The notes beneath the pieces were generated by a model. That model had not been told where the DNA came from. It did not search any database and saw only the letters and a list, made by a program, of their open reading frames with translations. A program made the position numbers and the translations under genes. Positions 35,881-46,210 of a DNA stretch of 64,000 bases are shown piece by piece (the first letter of the stretch is position 1; each line of letters begins with the position of its first letter). The DNA is from Schaalia sp. ORNL0103 (GTDB taxonomy: Bacteria > Actinomycetota > Actinomycetes > Actinomycetales > Actinomycetaceae): positions 620,001 to 684,000 of the forward strand of contig NZ_JAHXSA010000001.1 of assembly GCF_019429565.1 (NCBI RefSeq), written 5' to 3'.

Positions 35881-37281
35881 GTGCGCAAGCCTCGCTCCCG
35901 CCGCGTCCCCGAGCGTCTCTGGTCGCCCGAGTCTGGGGATCTTGCTCCCTGGGACACGTGGCGCGGCCTGGACGCTGCCCAACAGCCTTCCTACGCGGAC
36001 GCGGAACACCTCAGTGACGTGACGGCGCAGCTGCGCCGTCAGCCGCCGCTCGTGTTCGCCGGGGAGGTTGACGACCTGCGCACGTGGATGGGTGCGGCTG
36101 CCCGCGGCGAGGCCTTCGTCCTGATGGGCGGGGACTGTGCCGAGACCTTCGCCGAGGCGACGGCGGACCATGTGCGCCTGAAGATTCAGACGCTGCTGCA
36201 GATGGCGGTCGTCTTGACGTACGGCGCTTCGCTGCCGGTCATCAAGGTCGGCCGTATCGCCGGCCAGTACGCTAAGCCGCGTTCGTCGGATATGGAAACG
36301 CGCGACGGCGTCACGCTGCCCAGCTACCGCGGCGATGCCGTGAACTCCTTTGAGTTCACTCCCGAAGCGCGCGAGCCCGACCCGCAGCGCCTGCTGTCGC
36401 TGTACAACCACGCGGCTTCGACCCTGAACCTTATCCGTGCCTTCACGAAGGGCGGTTACGCCGACCTGCGCCAGGTGCACCGCTGGAATCAGGGTTTCAT
36501 GTCGAACCCGGCCTATGCGCGCTACGAGTCGCTGGCAGAAGACATCCACCGGGCGATCAAGTTCATGGGTGCCGCGGGCGTTGACTTTGAGACGCTGCGC
36601 GACGTGGACCTGTTCTCGTCGCACGAGGCGCTGCTGCTCGAGTACGAGTCGGCGATGACGCGCATTGATTCGCGGACGGGCGAGCCCTACAACACGTCTG
36701 CCCATTTCCTGTGGGCGGGGGAGAGAACGCGCGAGGAGGAGGGCGCTCACATCGAGCTGCTGTCGCGCGTTCGCAACCCGATTGGGGTTAAGCTCGGCCC
36801 GTCGACCACGCCGGATCAGATGCTCTCGCTCATCGATCGCCTCAACCCGGATGGTGAGGAAGGACGCCTGTCGTTCATTACGCGCATGGGCGCCGGCCGC
36901 ATCCGCGAGGCGCTTCCGCCGCTGCTGGAAGCCGCGCGTGAGGACGGTCGTCCGCTCACGTGGATGACGGATCCGATGCACGGCAACACGATCACGTCGT
37001 CGACCGGCTACAAGACGCGTCGCTTTGAGACGGTCATGGACGAGGTGCGTGGCTTCTTCGAAGCACACGAGGCCGCGGGAACTGTCCCGGGCGGCTTGCA
37101 CGTCGAGCTCACCGGTGACGATGTCACCGAGGTGATCGGCGGCAGTGAGCACATCGATGACGAGTCGTTGCGTGACCGTTACGAGACGCTCGTGGATCCG
37201 CGCCTGAACCACCAGCAGAGCCTGGAGATGGCTTTCCAGGTCGCACAGTACCTGGCGAAGGGTTCCTCCGCCGAGGAGTGA
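35881..37281 (+). CDS. Class II 3-deoxy-7-phosphoheptulonate (DAHP) synthase
   Basis: DAHP synthase starts the shikimate pathway from phosphoenolpyruvate and erythrose 4-phosphate. The plant/mycobacterial class II form is shown by LMGGDCAETF (metal-binding Cys) near residue 85, PVIKVGRIAGQYAKPRS near 120, WAGERTRE near 280 and WMTDPMHGNTI near 362 (metal-binding His). The GTG at 35881 with GGAGAGCCT upstream is preferred; a GTG at 35842 would add 13 residues. In mycobacteria the same enzyme (AroG) is encoded beside pknL, as here, and interacts with chorismate mutase. Confidence 0.94.
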   Translation: MRKPRSRRVPERLWSPESGDLAPWDTWRGLDAAQQPSYADAEHLSDVTAQLRRQPPLVFAGEVDDLRTWMGAAARGEAFVLMGGDCAETFAEATADHVRLKIQTLLQMAVVLTYGASLPVIKVGRIAGQYAKPRSSDMETRDGVTLPSYRGDAVNSFEFTPEAREPDPQRLLSLYNHAASTLNLIRAFTKGGYADLRQVHRWNQGFMSNPAYARYESLAEDIHRAIKFMGAAGVDFETLRDVDLFSSHEALLLEYESAMTRIDSRTGEPYNTSAHFLWAGERTREEEGAHIELLSRVRNPIGVKLGPSTTPDQMLSLIDRLNPDGEEGRLSFITRMGAGRIREALPPLLEAAREDGRPLTWMTDPMHGNTITSSTGYKTRRFETVMDEVRGFFEAHEAAGTVPGGLHVELTGDDVTEVIGGSEHIDDESLRDRYETLVDPRLNHQQSLEMAFQVAQYLAKGSSAEE

Positions 37282-37299
37282 GTTCACCGCACATAAGTT

Positions 37300-37312
37300 C
37301 CCCGGCCTCGTC
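37300..37312 (-). repeat. 13-mer repeat, left arm of terminator
   Basis: Exact copy on the minus strand, paired with the copy at 37320. Confidence 0.9.
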
Positions 37313-37319
37313 TGTCATG

Positions 37320-37332
37320 GACGAGGCCGGGG
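37320..37332 (+). repeat. 13-mer repeat, right arm of terminator
   Basis: Exact copy on the plus strand, 7 bp from its inverted partner. Confidence 0.9.
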
Positions 37333-37364
37333 ATACTTATGACGGGCGAGTGTCTCGGGCGCGT

Positions 37365-39308
37365 TCAGACGATCGTGATCGTGACGACGCTGCCCTTTTT
37401 CAGCATTGTTCCGGCGGCGGGATCGGTCTGTCGGACGGTTCCGAAGAAGCCACCGAGGATTGCCTCCTCCTGCACGGTGAACCCGGCTGCCTCGAGGGCG
37501 GCGCGAGCATCCTGGCGCTGGCGGCCGACGACGTCGGGCACCGCGACCTTCTCGGGTCCCTTCGACACCGTGTAGGCGACGGTGTCGCCACGGTGCAGGA
37601 TCGTGCCCTCATTGGTCTGCTGCGAGATGACCTGGCCTTCGGCGACCGTGTCGGAGAACGCCTCGGTCGGCGTAGCCACGAGGCCAAGGCCCTCAATGGA
37701 GCTCTTTGCGGCATCGGCGCTCATCCCGTTCAGCGACGGTACGGTGAGGGGCTCACGGCCCTTCGACAGCACCACATCGACGGCGCTGTCGTGCGCCAGC
37801 TGTGAACCAGAAGCCTGGGACTGTGAGATGACCTGGCCCTGCGGGACGTCCTCGGAGTATGCATCGGTGATGGCACCCAGGGCGAGGCCGGCATCGGTAA
37901 GGGCCTTGCGTGCGTCCTCCTGGTTCTTACCGACGACGTCAGGGACCGTCTTCATGTCCACGCCCTTGGAGACGTGGAGCTGGACCTCGGCGCGCTTGTG
38001 GACGGGCTCGCCGCCTTCCGGATCGGAGCGAGTGATTGAACCGGCAGCGACGTCGTCAGAGAATTCCTCCTCAACGGAAGAAGCAAGTCCCATCGCATTC
38101 AGCTCGGCCTGAACATCCGCGAGGGGACGACCATCCGTCGCGGGCATGGTCAGGTAGGAGCCTGGGCCGTATTCGGTCCACCACCAGCGTCCGCCAACGA
38201 CTGCGGCGGCGAGGAGCAGAACGATGAGGGTAGCCCACAGGGCGGCGCGCTTGTACGTCTTGGTACCGCCGTTCTCCGAAGCATTGGGAAGCGGGGCCGA
38301 CGTGTGGACAGTGGCGACCGTCGATGGCGCCGGGAGGGGCAGAGGCCTCGTAAACTGAGCCGAGATCAGCTCGGTGTTGAGCGCGCTCGTTTCCGAGGCG
38401 CCCGCCCGGTCAGCCGGCGCGATGTCCGCGCGGCGGTTGGCCAGCTCCGACGGAATGGTGGCAGCAGCGCGAGTGACGAGGTCGATCGCGTCCGAGGCAT
38501 CGGCGGGGCGCGATGCGGGGTCGCGGGCGGTCAGGGCAGCGACGAGGTCGTCGATCTCTCTCGGAATCCACGGCTGGGTCTCCGACGGGCTGGGTACGTC
38601 GTCGGAGACGTGATGCGTCGCGATCTGCAGAGGTGACTCACCCGCCCACGGAACGGAGCCCGTCAGCATTTCGTAGAGCATGATGCCGACCGAATAAATG
38701 TCTGAGCGTGCGTCGGCTTGAGCGGTCGTCGCGATCTCCGGGGCGATGTACGCAACCGTGCCGAGCATGTTGCCCGTCGAAGACATGGACACTTCGGAGG
38801 CAGCTCGTGCGAGACCAAAGTCGGTCACCTTCGCGGGTCCGTCGGACGGAACGAGAATGTTTTCGGGCTTGACGTCGCGGTGAATAACGCCGACGCGGTG
38901 GGCGGCGCGCAGAGCCTCAAGAATGTCAGTCGTGTAGCGCAGAGCCTGCGGGATCGTGAAGGCACCCTGCGCGCGCAGCAGCTGGCGTAGGTTCGTGCCG
39001 TCGATGAGCTCCATGACGAGGAACCCCTGGCCTGTGACCACGCCCTGGTCAAACACGGAGACGACGCCGGGGTGAACGATGCGCGCGGCGGAGCGCGCCT
39101 CGCGGCGGAAGCGTGCGACGAAATCCTCGGAGTCTGCCAGGTGCGGGTGCATGACCTTGAGGGCGACGGGGCGATCAAGGCGTTCATCCTGCGCGATGTA
39201 GACGGTGGCCATGCCGCCACGCGCCAGCCTGCGCGTCACCCGGTACCGTTCGTCGACGAGGAGGCCGATCAACGGGTCCGTCTGGTCGAATGTTTGTTCA
39301 TCGCTCAC
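37365..39308 (-). CDS. PASTA-domain Ser/Thr protein kinase (PknL/PknB-like)
   Basis: A 647-residue eukaryotic-type kinase. The cytoplasmic kinase domain (about 15-280) has the P-loop RLARGGMATVYIA, catalytic loop IHRDVKPENIL, DFGLA and APEI. A membrane helix lies near 350-372 (LWATLIVLLLAAAVVGG). Outside the membrane are four PASTA repeats (about 380-647) that normally bind muropeptides or lipid II. It likely adjusts wall growth and division. TAGAAT ends 7 nt before the GTG, so the start is probably leaderless. Position between DAHP synthase and a Rv2175c-like gene matches PknL of mycobacteria, although there the kinase lacks PASTA repeats as I recall. Confidence 0.95.
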   Translation of the reverse strand: MSDEQTFDQTDPLIGLLVDERYRVTRRLARGGMATVYIAQDERLDRPVALKVMHPHLADSEDFVARFRREARSAARIVHPGVVSVFDQGVVTGQGFLVMELIDGTNLRQLLRAQGAFTIPQALRYTTDILEALRAAHRVGVIHRDVKPENILVPSDGPAKVTDFGLARAASEVSMSSTGNMLGTVAYIAPEIATTAQADARSDIYSVGIMLYEMLTGSVPWAGESPLQIATHHVSDDVPSPSETQPWIPREIDDLVAALTARDPASRPADASDAIDLVTRAAATIPSELANRRADIAPADRAGASETSALNTELISAQFTRPLPLPAPSTVATVHTSAPLPNASENGGTKTYKRAALWATLIVLLLAAAVVGGRWWWTEYGPGSYLTMPATDGRPLADVQAELNAMGLASSVEEEFSDDVAAGSITRSDPEGGEPVHKRAEVQLHVSKGVDMKTVPDVVGKNQEDARKALTDAGLALGAITDAYSEDVPQGQVISQSQASGSQLAHDSAVDVVLSKGREPLTVPSLNGMSADAAKSSIEGLGLVATPTEAFSDTVAEGQVISQQTNEGTILHRGDTVAYTVSKGPEKVAVPDVVGRQRQDARAALEAAGFTVQEEAILGGFFGTVRQTDPAAGTMLKKGSVVTITIV

Positions 39309-39315
39309 TTGCTTG

Positions 39316-39384
39316 ATTCTATGGGAGTTTTCGCGAAATCATGGGAAGTGCCCACGTCGGTGCGGCGCATGAATGGGGTAGTCT
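39316..39384. promoter_or_regulatory. Divergent leaderless promoters, kinase and Rv2175c-like gene
   Basis: In the 83-bp gap, TAGAAT (39316-39321, minus strand) lies 7 nt before the kinase GTG and TAGTCT (39379-39384, plus strand) lies 7 nt before the ATG at 39392. Confidence 0.6.
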
Positions 39385-39391
39385 TGCGCTC

Positions 39392-39745
39392 ATGACCAGT
39401 GTTGATATCACCGTGCTCTCCACCGACGAGGTCTGCCGTCTCCTCGGCATCGAGGAACGCCGCCTCAAGCAGCTGATCCGCGATCGTGTGCTCATCGAAG
39501 CGCGCGACGCCAGCGGGGCGCGCGGCGTCCCGCAGGAGGTTATCGTCAAGGGCGACAACGGGTGGGAGCCGCTGCCGTTCCTGCAGGGCACACTGACTCT
39601 GCTGGCCGACGACGGCTTCACGGCGGAGGAAGCAGCGGCGTGGCTGTACACCGTGCAGGACGAGCTGGGCGAGCGCCCGATCGATGCGCTCACCTCGGGC
39701 CGTCATCACCGAGTGAATCGAATCGCCTCGACGCTGGCCTTCTGA
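39392..39745 (+). CDS. Rv2175c-like winged helix-turn-helix DNA-binding protein
   Basis: A 117-residue protein with an N-terminal helix-turn-helix (LSTDEVCRLLGIEERRLKQLIRDR, residues about 9-33 in parts) and the C-terminal domain of the Rv2175c family (PFLQGTLTLLADDGFTAEEAAAW, ending in basic HHRVNRIASTLAF). In M. tuberculosis the homologue binds DNA and is a substrate of the neighbouring kinase PknL. The divergent kinase gene here supports the same relation. The upstream frame is open, but the -10 box before ATG 39392 sets the start. Confidence 0.85.
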   Translation: MTSVDITVLSTDEVCRLLGIEERRLKQLIRDRVLIEARDASGARGVPQEVIVKGDNGWEPLPFLQGTLTLLADDGFTAEEAAAWLYTVQDELGERPIDALTSGRHHRVNRIASTLAF

Positions 39746-39760
39746 GGCTAGCCCGTCTTG

Positions 39761-40864
39761 TCAGGCCCGCCTGGCGGTCAGGATTGAGCACAGTTCGCGC
39801 AGCATGGCGCGAGCATCCTCATCGAAGGTGCTGGCCTCGAGGGCGGCGTCTCCGTCGGCGACGAGCCGTGCAATTTCGGCCTCGTGCGCTGCGCGCCCGT
39901 TGCGCTCCACGATGTCGGTAGCAGTCGCGATCTGCTCTGCCGAGGCCTCGGCCACCCCGAGGACGTCGGTGAGGGCGCGCCGCTCGGCGGGGGAGGAGGC
40001 CTCCCACGTGAGCGCCAGGAGTGCGGTGCGCTTTCCCTCGCGCAGGTCGTCGCCGGCCGGCTTGCCTGTCACTGCCGGGTCTCCGAAGACCCCGAGATCA
40101 TCATCGCGCAGTTGGAAAGCCAGGCCCCACGGGGTCAGAATCGTCTCGAGAACATCGAGCAGGTCGGCGACGCAATCGAACGATGAAGCTCCGCAAATCG
40201 CGCCGAGGAGCGCCGGGTGGACGACCGAGTAGTGGGCCGACTTGTGCAGTGCCACCTCGAGCGAGTCGCTCGTGCTGAGTGCATCGGTGCGCTCAGGATC
40301 AAGCGGGGTTTGTTCGGCGGTGATGTCGAGGTACTGGCCCAGCGCGACCTCCGCGTGCATATCGGCGAACCGGCGCGAAAAAGCACGCGCGCAGTCCTCG
40401 CGCAGGTCCAGGGCCTGTTCGTCCGCGGCAGCCGTTGCCGCCGAAAAGAGGAAGTCGCCGACCAAAATAGCACCGTGTCGACCGAAGTCCGTCGATGATC
40501 CGATCCACGACTGTACGGCGTGGTAATCCGCAAGCGTGCGGTGAGGGGTGGGCATGCCGCGTCGTTCGTCGGCCTTGTCGATGATGTCGTCGTGGACGAG
40601 GGCGCTCGCCTGATAGAGCTCCAGTGCCGCGCTGAGATGGGGGAGCGAGACGTTCTCGATGGATGTTCCGGAACTGAGTGCGTAGCCCACGTGGGCCATG
40701 AGGGCGCGGAAACGCTTTCCTCCGGATACGGAGGCGAGGACCGCACGAGAGAACTCCTCAGAACGGTCGGAAGTGCCTGCGCGGGCGAGGAGATGTGCGA
40801 GGCTGGTGGCCGTCGCCTCGTCGATTGATGGACGCAGCGTTGCGAAACTGTCGCTCAGAGTCAT
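39761..40864 (-). CDS. Polyprenyl (geranylgeranyl-type) diphosphate synthase
   Basis: A 367-residue trans-prenyltransferase that extends allylic diphosphates with IPP for quinone or carrier-lipid side chains. The first aspartate-rich motif is LVHDDIIDKADER near residue 90, the second is LRDDDLGVFGDP near 250, and GGKRFRA near 50 binds IPP. The residues before the first motif (SALV) give no clear chain length. TAGAGT ends 6 nt before the ATG, so it is probably leaderless. It ends 15 bp from the convergent Rv2175c-like gene, as idsA2 lies near Rv2175c in mycobacteria. Confidence 0.93.
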   Translation of the reverse strand: MTLSDSFATLRPSIDEATATSLAHLLARAGTSDRSEEFSRAVLASVSGGKRFRALMAHVGYALSSGTSIENVSLPHLSAALELYQASALVHDDIIDKADERRGMPTPHRTLADYHAVQSWIGSSTDFGRHGAILVGDFLFSAATAAADEQALDLREDCARAFSRRFADMHAEVALGQYLDITAEQTPLDPERTDALSTSDSLEVALHKSAHYSVVHPALLGAICGASSFDCVADLLDVLETILTPWGLAFQLRDDDLGVFGDPAVTGKPAGDDLREGKRTALLALTWEASSPAERRALTDVLGVAEASAEQIATATDIVERNGRAAHEAEIARLVADGDAALEASTFDEDARAMLRELCSILTARRA

Positions 40865-41025
40865 GAGGCCACTCTAACCGAGGTTCGAGTGCACGCGTGA
40901 GCCCAAGGCGGGGGATCCTCACACCTACCGTCAGGAAAACTAAACGGCAAGGCACTAGACTTGGCGCTGGTATGCCGATTTGCAATCGGCTCCGTTGTGC
41001 ATGCCCATCAATGAAAGGGACCCGT

Positions 41026-42696
<1,671 letters not shown>

Positions 42697-42713
42697 CGCG
42701 CTATCGACATATT

Positions 42714-42745
42714 CGAGGGCCGGGAACAATCGTTCCCGGCCCTCG
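42714..42745 (+). terminator. Terminator after sigA
   Basis: Perfect 14-bp stem CGAGGGCCGGGAAC and its complement, loop AATC, 17 bp after the sigA stop. Confidence 0.85.
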
Positions 42746-42822
42746 TGACAACATCGTCACAATGCGTGCATGTGCGGGTGGCATCGTCGCGTATTGAGGT
42801 TTTCGTAGGGCAGGATGATCAC

Positions 42823-43221
42823 ATGCTTGAGGGTGCACTGATTCTCGTTTTGACCGTCGTTCTGGTACTCGTCGTCGCTGGCGGCGTCGTCGCTGTGCTG
42901 GCGCTCTCGCGCCGTAGCGCGGACGAGTGGAAGGGCGTCATCAAGCGAGAGAGCGAAGAAATCGCCGACGAGGTGAAGACCCATCACTCGCTACCCAAGC
43001 GTGCCTCCTCCTCACCAGACGGACCCGTGGTTCCGCGTACGGCGTCCCTGCACTCGCTCCTGCAAAGTGCTGACTCGAAGAGTGCCTACTTCGACGCTGA
43101 CCGTCTACCCGGCATCGACCGTCTCGAAACTGTGACTGACCGCGTGAGCGTGCGGTTTGACCGTAGCCGTCGTAGTGCTGACGGAGGCGGCGAGTCCGTG
43201 CAGGAGTCACCGCAGTCATAA
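42823..43221 (+). CDS. Small single-span membrane protein, function unknown
   Basis: A 132-residue protein with one N-terminal membrane helix (ALILVLTVVLVLVVAGGVVAV, residues about 4-24) and a polar, mostly disordered cytoplasmic part (KGVIKRESEEIADEVKTHH, then Ser/Asp-rich). It is not recognised as a named family. The frame is open from 42745, but the ATG at 42823 places the helix at the N-terminus and has AGGATGATC before it. It lies between sigA and ftsY, the latter starting 58 bp downstream, so it may be an envelope protein of the same region. Confidence 0.65.
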   Translation: MLEGALILVLTVVLVLVVAGGVVAVLALSRRSADEWKGVIKRESEEIADEVKTHHSLPKRASSSPDGPVVPRTASLHSLLQSADSKSAYFDADRLPGIDRLETVTDRVSVRFDRSRRSADGGGESVQESPQS

Positions 43222-43279
43222 GGCAGTGATGCCGCACTCAGCTTTTCTGTCAAGAGCGTCCATAGGGGATAATGACCCT

Positions 43280-44521
43280 ATGGACGCTTTTATTTCCACC
43301 CTCCAATCGCCGTGGGCAGTCGTTATCGCCCTGGCTGTCGCCGTGCTTATCGGCGTCGTTATTTGTCTTGTCGTGAGTTCGCGTCGCCGTCCCTCGCAGG
43401 ACGTGACCCCTCAGCCGCAGGCTCAGGCTCCCGTCGAGGCTCGTCCCGATTCGCCTGCCGAGGCGTCGCTTGATACAGCGGACCAGCCTCGAGCGGGTCC
43501 GGTAGATGAGCTCGAGCCCACCCCCGAGCAGAGCCCTGAGGCTCCCGCAACCCCGGCCTCGTCCATCGAGCGCCCCGAACCCGTGCGCGGCCGCATGGAG
43601 CGCCTGCGCGAACGCCTCGCGTCTTCCGGCTCGCTGGGGCGTGCGATCCTCGGCGTTCTCAGCCGCGGCCAGCTCGGTGCCGCCGACTGGGAGGAGATCG
43701 AGGAGTCTCTCCTCATCGCTGACCTCGGCCTCGAGGCCACTGACACGCTGATGGAAGCCCTCAAGCGTCGCGTCGCGGTCGAGTCCGTGACTGACGAAGC
43801 GCGCATCCGCGAGATCCTTCGCGAGGAACTCCTCGCCCTCGTCGATCCCTCCATGGATCGCTCACTCAACCTCGAGCGCCCCGAGGTCGACGGCTCCGTC
43901 AAACCCGCAGTCGTCCTGATGGTCGGTGTGAACGGCACCGGAAAGACCACGACCGTTGGCAAGCTCGCGCGCATTCTCGTCGCGGAAGACAAGTCCGTGA
44001 TTCTGGGGGCCGCCGATACCTTCCGCGCGGCCGCCGCCGATCAGCTGGCGACGTGGGGCGAACGCGTTGGCGTCGATGTCGTGCGCAGCGACCGCGAGGG
44101 TGCCGACCCAGCCGCTGTTGCTTTCGAAGCCGTGCGCGAAGGTGTCGAGCGTGACGTCGACGTCGTTCTCGTCGACACCGCGGGACGCCTGCAGAACAAG
44201 TCCACGCTGATGGACGAGCTCGGCAAGATCAAGCGCGTCATGACCAAGCAGGCCCCGGTTTCCGAGGTCCTCCTGGTGCTCGACGCGACCACCGGCCAGA
44301 ACGGCATGAAGCAGGCCGAGGTCTTCGCGGAAGCTACCGGCGTGACCGGTATCGTTCTGACGAAGCTCGACGGTTCCGCCAAGGGTGGCATCGTCGTCTC
44401 CGTCCAGCGTGCGCTGGGCGTTCCCGTCAAGTTCGTCGGCCTCGGCGAGGGGGCCGATGATCTGGCCCCCTTCGATCCGCAGGGCTTCGTCGACGCGATC
44501 GTGGGTTCCGCGCAGGGCTGA
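43280..44521 (+). CDS. ftsY: Signal recognition particle receptor FtsY
   Basis: The SRP receptor GTPase, 413 residues. It has an N-terminal membrane helix (VVIALAVAVLIGVVICLVV, about 13-31), a Pro/Glu-rich acidic linker to about 100, the N domain, and the G domain with VGVNGTGKTTTVGKLA near 218, DTFRAAAADQL near 245, DTAGRLQNKSTLMDEL near 300 and TKLDGSAKGG near 365. It docks the Ffh complex from the next gene at the membrane. GATAAT ends 6 nt before the ATG, giving a possible leaderless start. Confidence 0.96.
   Translation: MDAFISTLQSPWAVVIALAVAVLIGVVICLVVSSRRRPSQDVTPQPQAQAPVEARPDSPAEASLDTADQPRAGPVDELEPTPEQSPEAPATPASSIERPEPVRGRMERLRERLASSGSLGRAILGVLSRGQLGAADWEEIEESLLIADLGLEATDTLMEALKRRVAVESVTDEARIREILREELLALVDPSMDRSLNLERPEVDGSVKPAVVLMVGVNGTGKTTTVGKLARILVAEDKSVILGAADTFRAAAADQLATWGERVGVDVVRSDREGADPAAVAFEAVREGVERDVDVVLVDTAGRLQNKSTLMDELGKIKRVMTKQAPVSEVLLVLDATTGQNGMKQAEVFAEATGVTGIVLTKLDGSAKGGIVVSVQRALGVPVKFVGLGEGADDLAPFDPQGFVDAIVGSAQG
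43551..43563 (-). repeat. 13-mer repeat in ftsY
   Basis: Exact minus-strand copy in the low-complexity linker region of ftsY. Confidence 0.9.
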
Positions 44522-44542
44522 ACCCCGCCACCATGACGCGTG

Positions 44543-44577
44543 CCTCGGCCCCGGTGAGACGACTCCCGGGGCCGAGG
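44543..44577 (+). terminator. Terminator between ftsY and ffh
   Basis: 12-bp stem CCTCGGCCCCGG and complement with an 11-nt loop, 21 bp after the ftsY stop. Confidence 0.75.
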
Positions 44578-44623
44578 TGCGCTAACCTGTGCCTAGTACA
44601 GCCGCCATCTTGGGAGTAAACAC

Positions 44624-46207
44624 GTGTTTGGAAACCTGTCAGATCGTCTGAGCCAGTCGTTCCGTAGCCTGCGCAGCCGCGGCGTCCTGACCGAGTCGGA
44701 CGTCGATCACGCGATTTCCGACATTCGTCGCGCCCTTATCGACGCGGACGTTGCGCTCCCCGTCGTTCGCCAGTTCACCACGCAGGTGCGCGAAAAGGCA
44801 TACGGCGCAGCCCGCTCCAAGGCGCTCAACCCCGGCCAGCAGGTCGTCTCCATCGTGCACGAGGAGCTCGTGGAGATCCTCGGTGGCGCCACGCGCGAGC
44901 TGACCTTCGCGGAGTCCGGCCCGACCGTCTTCATGCTCGCCGGCCTCCAGGGTGCCGGTAAGACCACGCTCGCCGGAAAGCTGGGTAAGTGGCTGCGCGA
45001 GGAGGGCAAGACCGTCCTGCTCGTCGCCTCCGACCTCCAGCGCCCCAACGCCGTCCAGCAGCTCCAGGTTGTCGGCGAGCGAGCCGGCGTCAAGGTGTGG
45101 GCACCCGAGCCCGGTAACGGTGTGGGCAACCCCGTCGAGGTCGCGCGTAGCGGCGTCGAGTTTGCCCGCCAGAGCGGCATCAACGTGGTCATTGTCGATA
45201 CGGCCGGCCGTCTTGGTGTCGACCAGGAGATGATGGAGCAGGCGATCGCCATCCGCGATGCCGTCAACCCCCACGAGATCATGTTCGTCCTCGACGCCAT
45301 GGTCGGTCAGGACGCGGTCTCCACCTCCACAGCCTTCCGTGACGGCGTCGGCTTCACTGGCGTCGTCCTGTCCAAGCTGGACGGCGACGCGCGCGGTGGT
45401 GCCGCGCTGTCCGTTCGCGGCGTGACCGGTGCGCCGATTCTGTTTGCCTCGACGGGCGAGGGCCTCGACGACTTTGAGCGCTTCCACGCCGACCGTATGG
45501 CCGGCCGCATCCTCGACATGGGTGACATCCTCACCCTCATCGAGCAGGCCGAAAAGAAGATGGATGCCGAGGAGGCGGAGAAGGTTGCGGCCAAGGCAAT
45601 GGCCGGCCAGCTCACCCTTGGCGACTTCCTGAGCCAGCTTCAGCAGATCAAGAAGCTCGGCTCGATGAAGAAGATGCTCGGCATGATCCCGGGCGCCGCG
45701 CAGATGCGCGAGCAGATCGAGAACTTCGATGAGCGCGAGGTCGACCGTGTGGAGGCCATCGTCCGCTCGATGACCCCGGCCGAGCGCGAGGACGTGTCGA
45801 TCCTTAACGGCTCGCGTCGAGCGCGTATCGCACGCGGTTCCGGCACGACTGTCACCGAGGTGAACCAGCTCGTCCAGCGCTTCGAGGCTGCGCGCGAGAT
45901 GATGGCGCAGATGGGCCAGATGGGTGGCGGTGTTCCCGGTATGGGCGCACTGCCCGGCCGCGGCGGCAAGGCGAAGCAGAAGGCCAACGCTCGCAAGGCT
46001 CAGGCCCAGCGTGCTCGCATGAAGAAGAGCGCACGCTCCGGTAACCCCGCGAAGCGTCGCCAGCAGGAGCTGGAGGCCATGCTGCCTCCGTCTGAGCGCA
46101 GCGCGCCCCAGGGTTCCTCCTTCGGTGTTGCCCAGGAGGCCCCCGCTCCGCGTCCGACGATCGACGATCTGCCGGATGACGTCAAGCGCATGCTCGGCCA
46201 TCTCTGA
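44624..46207 (+). CDS. ffh: Signal recognition particle protein Ffh
   Basis: The SRP54 GTPase that binds signal sequences and 4.5S RNA, 527 residues. The N domain is followed by the G domain with GLQGAGKTTLAGKLGKW near residue 108, DTAGRLGVDQEMM near 190 and SKLDGDARGG near 247. The M domain has the methionine-rich RNA- and signal-binding part (SMKKMLGMIPG near 350; RRARIARGSG near 398). The last 100 residues form a Lys/Arg/Ala- and Gly/Met-rich tail. GTG start, with GGGAG upstream. Gene ends 3 bp before the amidohydrolase start. Confidence 0.97.
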   Translation: MFGNLSDRLSQSFRSLRSRGVLTESDVDHAISDIRRALIDADVALPVVRQFTTQVREKAYGAARSKALNPGQQVVSIVHEELVEILGGATRELTFAESGPTVFMLAGLQGAGKTTLAGKLGKWLREEGKTVLLVASDLQRPNAVQQLQVVGERAGVKVWAPEPGNGVGNPVEVARSGVEFARQSGINVVIVDTAGRLGVDQEMMEQAIAIRDAVNPHEIMFVLDAMVGQDAVSTSTAFRDGVGFTGVVLSKLDGDARGGAALSVRGVTGAPILFASTGEGLDDFERFHADRMAGRILDMGDILTLIEQAEKKMDAEEAEKVAAKAMAGQLTLGDFLSQLQQIKKLGSMKKMLGMIPGAAQMREQIENFDEREVDRVEAIVRSMTPAEREDVSILNGSRRARIARGSGTTVTEVNQLVQRFEAAREMMAQMGQMGGGVPGMGALPGRGGKAKQKANARKAQAQRARMKKSARSGNPAKRRQQELEAMLPPSERSAPQGSSFGVAQEAPAPRPTIDDLPDDVKRMLGHL

Positions 46208-46210
46208 GGC

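Larger units (their letters stand above)
37293..37340. terminator. Bidirectional terminator with two copies of the 13-mer repeat
   Basis: A long hairpin between the convergent DAHP synthase and kinase genes: ATAAGT plus CCCCGGCCTCGTC (37300-37312), loop of 7, then GACGAGGCCGGGG (37320-37332) and ACTTAT. The inner arms are exact inverted copies of the repeated 13-mer. Confidence 0.9.
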
